This document shows, in pieces, positions 1-5,728 of a stretch of 11,712 bases of DNA. This DNA is from DASRJW01 sp964567755. GTDB lineage: Bacteria > Krumholzibacteriota > Krumholzibacteriia > G020349025. Both the position numbers and the translations under genes were made by a program. The notes under the pieces are model-generated. The model searched no databases. It was given only the letters and a program-made list of their open reading frames with translations, and was not told the DNA's origin. The stretch spans positions 1-11,712 of the forward strand of contig CAZMNW010000031.1 of assembly GCA_964567755.1 (NCBI GenBank). Direction: 5' to 3'. The number at the start of each line of letters is the position of its first letter. The stretch's first letter is position 1.

Positions 1-460
1 GCTCAAGTACCGGCCGGACTTCCCGGATCGCTTCGGCGCGATCCAGGACGCACGCGCCCACTGCGGTGATTTCTTCCCCTGGTACAACACCGAGCACCAC
101 CACACGGCGCTCGGGCTGCTGACGCCGTACGACGTGCACTATGGACTCGCGGAGGAAAAGACCATCAAGCGGGCCGAGGTGCTCGTGCTGGCGCACGCCG
201 CACATCCAGAACGCTTCACGCACGGGGTGCCCAGGCCGGCGCTGCCGCCGAAGGAGGTATGGATCAACAAGCCGCGAATCGTGACTTCGGAGCCGGTCCC
301 CGGTCCGACGATCAAAATCGACGCTCACAATCGCCCCAGGACGAACGCATTCGACCCGGGGATACATCCGAGTACCCCCGAAATCAGGGTGCCGGAACTG
401 GTCGAGGTCGTACTGTAAATTCACGAGCGAAGCGTCTCATTCACGTTGACAGGTTCCGCG
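1..460 (+). mobile_element. IS3-family insertion sequence, 3' part only (cut by window start)
   Basis: The window opens inside an insertion sequence whose transposase (2-418) reads toward the right. After the stop codon comes a short AT-containing tail with GTCTCATTCACGTTGACAGG (435-454), which looks like the terminal inverted-repeat zone of this IS3 group. The exact end cannot be fixed without the left end; I place it near 455-462. The element stops about 30 bp beyond the primase-helicase stop codon (495-497), so it sits just 3' of that gene without cutting it. Confidence 0.7.
2..418 (+). CDS. IS3-family transposase (OrfB), C-terminal part
   Basis: This is the C-terminal 138 residues of a DDE transposase; the 5' part lies outside the window, so no start is given. 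The reading frame opens with LKYRPDFPDRFGAIQDAR, followed by CGDFFPWYNTEHHHTALGLL and TPYDVHYG. This is the classic end of the integrase core in IS3 OrfB proteins: an aromatic-rich WYNxEHxHxxLGxLTPxxVHYG motif just after the catalytic Glu region, which would lie before this window. The tail after about residue 70 is proline-rich and variable. The family assignment is from motif recognition and is secure. Whether the full element is intact cannot be judged here. Confidence 0.85.
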   Translation, partial: LKYRPDFPDRFGAIQDARAHCGDFFPWYNTEHHHTALGLLTPYDVHYGLAEEKTIKRAEVLVLAHAAHPERFTHGVPRPALPPKEVWINKPRIVTSEPVPGPTIKIDAHNRPRTNAFDPGIHPSTPEIRVPELVEVVL

Positions 461-494
461 CCCCCCAAAGTAGGTGCGAGGGAGAATGCCGTAA

Positions 495-2501
495 TTACGT
501 CAAGCCGTCAAGACGGTTTTCCTGCCTGCCTGCCGCCAGTTGGGCCGACTCCATGGCGAGGCGCCGCGCATCCTCCTCTGGTATGCCGTCAGACAGGAGC
601 ATCCCCAGACGTTCTTCAAATGCCTCGTGCCACAGAGTGACATTCCCCCCAGAACTGCCCACAACCCTGCAACCCGGCTCGCCCAAGGCCTCGACGCTTG
701 GCAGGATGGAGATTTCCTCGGGCATCGGCTCCCCAGGAATCAGACGAGCTGGGCGGCCCTTTCGTCCCTCCTGGTTCTGAAGGTAGCCCCTATCGATCGC
801 GTCACGCACGCGTCGCCATGCCGCGGACTTGTCGATCTTGATGGCTTTCGCCAATGCCGTGACGGTCACACCATTGTCGGGGTCTTTAACGAGATCGTGA
901 ACAGCTTCGACGGTCTCGCGTATGATCTGCGGCACGGAAGCTTCGACTCCCTGCGCCATGAGGTCCGAAACAAGCTCGCGGACTGCGGAGTAATCTTCGA
1001 CTGTGGCTAGGATTCGCCCCTCCTCGTCACGGGACCTGGAGGCACGGTGCAGCAGAGTGTGACTCCGGATCAAGTTCAGTAGAGCTTCGAAGTCGCGTCG
1101 GAGGCGCACGGCAATCGGTGGGATGGCATCCGCGAGACACCGGGCGTATGGGATCAGCACCTCGCGATCTCCAACAGCCAGCCACTCCTGGAGCGCGCGC
1201 CACGGTCGGTAATCGGTGCTCCGATCTCGTCCTTCAGCTAGCCGGAAGATCACACTCCGGGTCTGCTCGCGAGAGTCCGTTACAGGGACTGACAGCAGCC
1301 TCGTTTCGTTTTCCGGGTGCAACCTGGTCGCCGTCGTAGTGACCAAGAGGCCAGTCGGCCCTGGCCGCTCGATCAAACGTGGTTTGAGGCCGTCACGTCC
1401 TTTCTCCACCGTCTCGTACCTGACCCGGCCTTCGCTCAATAGCGACCGCATCAGGTACGAGGCGAAGTCCCCCTGGAGGCCGGCTGCCTCGAAGAGAACG
1501 AGATGTCGATGGGAAACGGGCTCCGACGAGTATGCCAGCGCCCTTTCCGACATTGCTGAGAGCGCGTAATAGGCGGCTGGTGGGAAGAAGTCCAGGACTG
1601 ACTGCATCAAGAACGACTTGCCGGCCGACGAGGGTCCCTTGATGGCGGCCGACACCGGTTTTTCTAACAGGCGGCTTGTGAGACAAAGATACAACAGCTT
1701 GGCCGCCCTCGCCTCACCGACCACTCCAGCGCCATGCAGCGCGCCGGCAAACTGGTTCAAGATGTCGCGCACGTGCGCGAGCTCGGCGCACTGCTGCCAC
1801 GCTTCGCGCTCGCGCTCTGTCTGTTGCAGTCGAGCATGCTCGGACCACGGCACGGCGGCCTCGAGAGCTGCTCGCCATGCGTCATGGAATCCGCTTGGGC
1901 TCTGCAGGAACAACTCCGACGGATCCTTTGCATTCTTCAGCCGGACCAGGCGAACTCGATCACGGATGCACGAGGTCGTCAGCCATCGTTCAACGAGATC
2001 GCCACCGCGATCGGATTCGAGAACGACGTAGATGACGACGATGCCATCGAGATGTTCCCCCCATTCCTCTCGCCAAGTGCCTGCGCCCGGGATACCCAGC
2101 GCAGGAACGCCGTTGAGCCACAGGGTATGCGAATCCGACTCACCCTCAACCAATGTGACTTGCTGCTTCTCCCGGGCAAGATGCAAGAGTGACAGCCCGT
2201 AGAGGCAGACCTTTGTGCCCGATTTCCAGCGAAACTTACCGGCCTGTGGCTCTGCCTTCCCCACGCTCATGCGGAATCTAACCGCGATCTCTTCGCCATT
2301 GGCGTTGAGGTAGGGGATCCGAATTGCTTGCTGTCCACGGAACTTGCTATCTCTGAGGCCCAGCTTTTGAAGAAACCCGACGGGGAGTCTCTTGGCCTCC
2401 GCATACGCTGCCACGGTACAGCCTGGGAGTGCTGCTGCAGACCCCCTGCGGGCATGGTGACGCTGTGGACGTAGCCCACCTTCATCTCGAGCGGGCCGCA
2501 T
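495..2501 (-). pseudogene. Primase-helicase, TOPRIM + P-loop part (split from its zinc finger by a frameshift)
   Basis: This 668-codon frame encodes the main body of a phage/plasmid-type primase-helicase. A TOPRIM-like primase domain carries LVEGESD (residues 117-123) and LESDRGG (151-157). A P-loop ATPase domain has Walker A GPSSAGKS (289-296), a Walker-B-like HLVLFEAAG (333-341) and LLVTTTATRLHPENETR (385-401). A winged-helix-like segment lies at about 541-576 (VTVTALAKAIKIDKSAAWRRVRDAI). The ATG at 2501 has no Shine-Dalgarno sequence, and the frame stays open upstream through V-S-D-L-F, so 2501 is probably not the native start. The frame continues the zinc-finger ORF at 2512-2760 once a TTAG duplication is removed. 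It could still be made by reinitiation or +1 frameshifting. Family role: priming and unwinding DNA for replication of a mobile element. Confidence 0.8.
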
Positions 2502-2511
2502 GAATAGGTCG

Positions 2512-2519
2512 CTAACTAA
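2512..2519 (-). repeat. TTAG tandem duplication that frameshifts the primase
   Basis: The plus strand reads CTAACTAA, i.e. TTAGTTAG on the coding strand. One copy gives an open frame through the zinc-finger/TOPRIM junction; two copies create TAG and shift the frame. The tetranucleotide equals the target duplication flanking the IS1380-like element (8460-8463 and 9993-9996). Confidence 0.85.
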
Positions 2520-2760
2520 GCGTCATTCCCAGCGCGCGAAGAACTGCCTCAGTCTCACATCCGGCGTGACATTTGATAAGGGCCCGGCCATCGTCCCCCT
2601 CACCGATCGAAAGGCTGGGCTCGCGATCCTCGTGTGCAGGACAAAGTGCTAGGTAGCCCGAAGAGGTGCGCCGCGGGCGCGCCCCATGGCGACCAAGTGC
2701 ATCGACGACACGGGCCACAGTGGAGTTGCCTTTGTGGCCGCCAGAGTTTACATTCCGCAT
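2512..2760 (-). pseudogene. CHC2-type zinc finger of the primase-helicase (N-terminal fragment)
   Basis: An 82-residue ORF with a primase zinc-finger pattern: CPAH (C40, H43), then LIKCHAGC (C64, C68), followed by ETEAVLRALGMTLS and a TAG stop. In the family this finger is followed by a 'GxTxxDLF' turn and then the TOPRIM domain in one polypeptide. Here the stop falls inside TTAGTTAG (coding strand). Deleting four bases gives ...GMTLSDLFMRP, directly continuing into the 668-codon frame. The start is well supported: AAAGGAG (2768-2774) lies seven bases before the ATG at 2760. I read the two ORFs as one gene, about 750 codons, broken by a 4-bp duplication. A free zinc-finger peptide is possible but has no obvious use. 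Confidence 0.8.
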
Positions 2761-2767
2761 GAAGTGT

Positions 2768-2774
2768 CTCCTTT
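2768..2774 (-). promoter_or_regulatory. Strong ribosome binding site of the primase gene
   Basis: The minus strand reads AAAGGAG, then ACACTTC, then ATG (2760-2758). This near-perfect site with seven-base spacing fixes the start of the zinc-finger ORF. It begins three bases after a stable hairpin (2778-2812), so folding could affect access to it. Confidence 0.7.
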
Positions 2775-2777
2775 ACT

Positions 2778-2812
2778 AACCGCCTGGTGCGAGAGTCACC
2801 CGCCAGGCGGTT
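2778..2812 (-). terminator. Hairpin just before the primase ribosome binding site (attenuator or terminator candidate)
   Basis: AACCGCCTGG (2778-2787) and CCAGGCGGTT (2803-2812) form a perfect 10-bp stem with a 15-base loop. On the plus strand it is followed by CGCTTTTA, resembling a weak intrinsic terminator for rightward transcription. On the minus strand it straddles the stop of the small ORF and ends three bases before the primase ribosome binding site. A terminator, attenuator or mRNA-stability hairpin are all possible; sequence alone does not decide. Confidence 0.5.
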
Positions 2813-3059
2813 CGCTTTTAGCCTCCTCAGCGGACCCGCGGATTTCTCGGGCCCCGGTGTTCGACTGACTCCGCGCTGTCGACGCGAGCTGTCCCTGATC
2901 CGCCAGGAACGCCAGAGCCACCAAGCGCGCGAGCTGATACTCGAGTGGCCCCTCCCCACTCAGAGGACCAACCGCGACTCGCCGCGTGATGGCAAATCGT
3001 CTTGTGAGCTGTTGCCTGTTCCCGCGCAAACAGAGACCCCCGAGGAGGTGGCCCGGCAA
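2796..3059 (-). CDS. Possible small protein upstream of the primase
   Basis: An 87-codon frame starting at TTG (3059) and ending 35 bases before the primase start. I do not recognise it. Its middle, PLEYQLARLVALAFLADQGQL, reads like a plausible amphipathic helix; the N-terminus is basic (RRFAITRRVAV) and the tail is polar. For it: same strand and close spacing to the primase, and GGGAGG five bases before the TTG. Against it: a rare start codon, and GC-rich DNA gives open frames by chance. The putative ribosome binding site and start lie inside a 15-bp stem-loop (3033-3079), which would repress translation unless opened. Treat as hypothetical. Confidence 0.3.
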   Translation of the reverse strand: MPGHLLGGLCLRGNRQQLTRRFAITRRVAVGPLSGEGPLEYQLARLVALAFLADQGQLASTARSQSNTGAREIRGSAEEAKSEPPGG

Positions 3060-3079
3060 AAGGTCCTCCCGGGGGTCTC
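3033..3079 (-). promoter_or_regulatory. Large GC-rich stem-loop in the primase leader
   Basis: GAGACCCCCG-A-GGAGG (3033-3048) pairs with CCTCCCGGGGGTCTC (3065-3079): 15 base pairs with one bulged A and a 16-base loop. In the minus-strand transcript the GGGAGG in the stem and the TTG in the loop are the putative start signals of the small ORF. The loop is itself complementary to 3124-3136, so a pseudoknot or an alternative fold is possible. Confidence 0.55.
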
Positions 3080-3116
3080 AAGCGGGCCCCTGTCGGGCGC
3101 CCTAATTGATGCCCTT

Positions 3117-3136
3117 CCCGGTTTTTTGCCGGGCCA
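3117..3136 (-). promoter_or_regulatory. Second leader segment, complementary to the loop of the 3033-3079 hairpin
   Basis: TTTTGCCGGGCCA (3124-3136) is the exact 13-base reverse complement of TGGCCCGGCAAAA (3049-3061), which lies in the loop of the preceding hairpin. The segment can alternatively fold on itself: CCCGG (3117-3121) with CCGGG (3129-3133). These mutually exclusive pairings resemble the layout of attenuators or antisense-type replication control, but no function is shown. Confidence 0.45.
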
Positions 3137-3195
3137 TAATCACGCAAAAGGTATCGAGCGAGCAGGGGGAGGATCTGGGTCTTGGAGTGGGGTTC

Positions 3196-3244
3196 TAAGT
3201 GGGAAACCGCGCAATAACTGGGTACGTTAGCGGGAAACTGGGCG
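3196..3244. repeat. Imperfect direct repeat pair (31-bp period)
   Basis: TAAGTGGGAAACCGCGCA (3196-3213) and TTAGCGGGAAACTGGGCG (3227-3244) match at 13 of 18 positions. They lie in the gap between the winged-helix gene and the primase leader. Two copies are too few to call iterons of an origin, but the place beside replication genes makes protein binding sites plausible. Nothing else recognisable was seen in 3137-3277. Confidence 0.3.
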
Positions 3245-3277
3245 CTCCCCGCCCTCCCGAGGCGAGGGTGCTGAACC

Positions 3278-4024
3278 TCATAGATTGAGTCGTCGGGTGC
3301 CCCTCCTCTTTCCTTGCACAATGAGGATCCCCCATGCGTCGGATCCCTTGAAAACATCTCGCAGTCGGTCGGCTTTGAGATTCAGCTGCTCGAGTAGGTG
3401 GGCGTCACTGATTACGGGAGTTTTAGCAAGGTGCCCTTTATGGAGCTCTTCTACAATGCGCGCTTGATTCAAGGAGAGCTCGAACTGACGCCCCTTCAGA
3501 TACACGCTGCGGTAATCCTTACTGTGACGGAAATCCGGCGTTTCTTCGTCACCTGCGACAACAGACGATGCGGTTGCGGCCAGACCATCCCTATGTTCAA
3601 CCTGGCCAATCCGCTCTCGTTCCGACTTGGCGAGCCGTTTTTGTAGCAGTTCCTCATAGCGCTGAAGCACAGTCCAGTGGAACGCGATCAACTCGCTGGC
3701 CCCCACTGAATTGATCTGCTCGAGAAAGTGGTCCTGGAGACATGCACTTGCTGACTTGCAAATGACCGCGATTGCGGACTGAATCGGTTTAGGAAACAGC
3801 GGAGCATGACGCGCCCGCCACTCATCGACAGGGCCGATGAGCTCACGCCGTCTTTCGTAGGATGATCCGTAAGAATTTCTGAGAGTGCTGATGCGCTTCC
3901 CCACCGCACCGAGGAATTCCAGCAGCGCTTCGCGCTGCCGCACAAGGTCTTGGTGGGGATAATCCTCGCCAATCGAAATCTCCAGCGTCTCGAGGATCTG
4001 CTGCAGGTTGTCTGGGTCTTGCAT
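3278..4024 (-). CDS. Unnamed protein with winged-helix-like C-terminal domain
   Basis: The protein has 248 residues from ATG 4024 (MQDPDNLQQILETLEIS). The first ~170 residues are mostly helical and charged, with no motif I can name. The last ~80, starting near HSKDYRSVYLKGRQFELSLNQARIVEELHK and ending LRDVFKGSDAWGILIVQGKRRGTRRLNL, match a small DNA-binding module I recall from hypothetical proteins of phage-like and accessory regions: a helical LNQARIVEELHKGH unit, a LRDVFKGS recognition-like helix and a G-x-L-I-V..G..RGT-R-L beta hairpin. I chose 4024 because a TTGCCC/TATTAC promoter-like pair sits just upstream. An in-frame extension to 4303 would run through that promoter, has low-complexity basic sequence and no family resemblance. 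Likely a DNA-binding accessory or regulatory protein of the element; function unproven. Confidence 0.7.
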   Translation of the reverse strand: MQDPDNLQQILETLEISIGEDYPHQDLVRQREALLEFLGAVGKRISTLRNSYGSSYERRRELIGPVDEWRARHAPLFPKPIQSAIAVICKSASACLQDHFLEQINSVGASELIAFHWTVLQRYEELLQKRLAKSERERIGQVEHRDGLAATASSVVAGDEETPDFRHSKDYRSVYLKGRQFELSLNQARIVEELHKGHLAKTPVISDAHLLEQLNLKADRLRDVFKGSDAWGILIVQGKRRGTRRLNL

Positions 4025-4050
4025 TGCCGGGCCCCCAGGTTGGAAATTCC

Positions 4051-4079
4051 GTAATAACATCAAACGGAAAGCCGGGCAA
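4051..4079 (-). promoter_or_regulatory. Promoter candidate for the winged-helix gene
   Basis: Minus strand: TTGCCC (4079-4074), a 17-base spacer, then TATTAC (4056-4051). Transcription would start near 4044, giving a ~20-base leader before ATG 4024. Good spacing and fair boxes; sigma-70-like by inspection only. Confidence 0.4.
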
Positions 4080-4189
4080 GGCAAGCTCAACGCGTTTGAC
4101 GAGCGTGATGCTCGAGGAACGACTTTACGGCATGGCCCGAAAATGGTCGGCGAGTCTTCAAGACACGCTGCCACGCTCACATCGCAGTA

Positions 4190-4210
4190 TTGACATGCAC
4201 GATCTGCATG
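4190..4210. promoter_or_regulatory. Dyad symmetry overlapping a TTGACA box (operator candidate)
   Basis: CATGCA (4194-4199) and TGCATG (4205-4210) form a perfect dyad with a 5-base spacer, directly after TTGACA (4190-4195). No convincing -10 box lies 16-18 bases downstream of that TTGACA, so I do not call a promoter from it. The dyad sits midway in the divergent region between the winged-helix gene and the exported operon, where an operator would be expected. Confidence 0.35.
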
Positions 4211-4260
4211 ATGAACTGAGACCACCGTCAACGTCTTTTGATTGTTTTCGGTACTTCCGC

Positions 4261-4289
4261 TTGCGGCCTCGCTGACTCCAGCATAGACT
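4261..4289 (+). promoter_or_regulatory. Promoter candidate for the exported-protein operon
   Basis: TTGCGG (4261-4266), 17-base spacer, TAGACT (4284-4289). Transcription would begin near 4296, about 38 bases before ATG 4334. The boxes are weak but the spacing is ideal. Confidence 0.3.
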
Positions 4290-4333
4290 CCCGATGTACG
4301 CACCCGAAGAGACCTGCAGAGGGAGGTGGGTCG

Positions 4334-5728
4334 ATGATGCGATCGATGACGCGGCGGGTCTTAGTCGCCGCCCTTCTCAGCCTGACTCTTTCGAGCGTCG
4401 CTTCCAGCGGAAACTTCGTCGGGCTTTATGCTGATGCCGAAGGCACACAGCCCTGTGCGAACGTTCCTCCGTTTTCAGCCAAAACACTCTACGTGATAGC
4501 GAAGTTAGATGCAGTGATGTCCGCGGGGTTGAGCGCGGCAGAGTTTCGGATCGAGATTGGAAACCTAACGGGCTGGTGGGCGTCCTACACGGCACCGGGA
4601 ACAGCTAACCTAGTGATCGGAGACCCGATCGACAGTGACCCTGATCCCAACGCCGGTGGTGGCATTCGCCTCGCGTTCCCGATGTGCCAGGCCCCATTGA
4701 ACGGAATGGTGAACCTCGGCACCATTACGATGTTTAATATTACCGGGTCGTCAACGAGTCTTCGCGTCAAGCGGCACAGCACGCCGAGCAACCCCACATA
4801 CATGTGCCCGTTATTCGTGCTTTGCGACGACCCCGTTTTCTCGAAGCTCTGCATGTCGGCGGGTGAAGCCACCTCATGTTCAACCCTGACAGTGCCGAAG
4901 CCCGGTCAGGTTACCTCACGGGTTGCTTCAGACGATCCAGTGGTTTTCGAGCTAGGGCTCAACGGAGCAGAAATGATCACGCCGCCAGTCCCGCCAGAGT
5001 CCACATTCACTGATACCGTGACGATTCGCCCGGGCAACGAACTGTGGGTGATGGGTCAACCTGTGATTGGACCGAACGTATCCTGCCAATACGACGGCTT
5101 CCATCTCACCATCGGTGGCGTTGAGTTGCGGGAGATTCCTACGCCGGAACCGTCGGTTGAGGCCTTGACAGCGGAGTATGCCGACATTCCACGAGTTTCC
5201 GCATGCCTGGCTAGCGGGATCACAATTCGAGAGGCCGTCGCAGTATATAAAAGTGAGTTTAATGCCCTTCAAGATCAAGTCTGCGTAGCATTCACCTCGG
5301 GTGGGGACGCGGCCATGCGGCAAGTTCTGCAGTCATCACCTCTCGTTGCTGAGATACTCGACAGCTTCGGAGGCATGGAATCCGGCAACGGCACGATCCT
5401 TGTGCGGTATCATGGCGGCCCTGCGACTGGGATCAGCAATTGTACTTTCATAGCGACGCAACCGCATCGTCCAAGCTTCGGACGCGCGGCCGCAGAAGCG
5501 AGGGTCGGTCGTATCCGCCACAAGCTTCAGCAGCCTGAGGCACTTCTCTTGCTCGTATTCGGTACCGGCATGGTCACCATGCGTGGAGACGATGCGGACG
5601 CCGCTCGAGCACAACTGGAGCATGTTCATCGCACGGGTACGATCGATGGTTTACCCCCTGGTCCATTGGGCATGCACAGCGAGGTATTCAGCGCCATCCT
5701 GTTGGAGAAAGCGAGTGGCGACAAATGA
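4334..5728 (+). CDS. Exported protein of unknown function (Eisenbacteria-style extracellular domain)
   Basis: The protein has 464 residues from ATG 4334, chosen because GGGAGG (4321-4326) lies seven bases upstream and the next residues form a signal peptide: MMRSMTRR, a hydrophobic VLVAALLSLTLSSVA, and a small-residue cleavage zone near residue 25. An upstream in-frame ATG (4238) has neither. The mature N-terminus (NFVGLYADAEGTQPCANVPPF...LYVIAKLD...EFRIEIGNLTGWW) and a Cys-bearing block (TYMCPLFVLCDDPVFSKLCMSAGEATSC) resemble short secreted beta-rich proteins common in Candidatus Eisenbacteria genomes; that likeness is recalled, not searched. The second half (from ~residue 270) has no motif I know. 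No membrane anchor or FlgD-like tail. It overlaps the next gene by ATGA, so the two are translationally coupled and probably act together outside the cytoplasm. Confidence 0.75.
   Translation: MMRSMTRRVLVAALLSLTLSSVASSGNFVGLYADAEGTQPCANVPPFSAKTLYVIAKLDAVMSAGLSAAEFRIEIGNLTGWWASYTAPGTANLVIGDPIDSDPDPNAGGGIRLAFPMCQAPLNGMVNLGTITMFNITGSSTSLRVKRHSTPSNPTYMCPLFVLCDDPVFSKLCMSAGEATSCSTLTVPKPGQVTSRVASDDPVVFELGLNGAEMITPPVPPESTFTDTVTIRPGNELWVMGQPVIGPNVSCQYDGFHLTIGGVELREIPTPEPSVEALTAEYADIPRVSACLASGITIREAVAVYKSEFNALQDQVCVAFTSGGDAAMRQVLQSSPLVAEILDSFGGMESGNGTILVRYHGGPATGISNCTFIATQPHRPSFGRAAAEARVGRIRHKLQQPEALLLLVFGTGMVTMRGDDADAARAQLEHVHRTGTIDGLPPGPLGMHSEVFSAILLEKASGDK

Noticed and set aside
540..2192. Several plus-strand frames opposite the primase-helicase
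   Set aside because: Shadows of GC-rich coding sequence; the minus-strand product matches a known domain layout.
4025..4303. N-terminal extension of the winged-helix gene to 4303
   Set aside because: The added residues are basic and unlike the rest, a promoter-like pair lies inside, and ATG 4024 starts a clean helical domain.
4238..4333. Upstream start for the 464-residue exported protein
   Set aside because: It would bury the signal peptide behind 32 extra residues and has no ribosome binding site; ATG 4334 has one.
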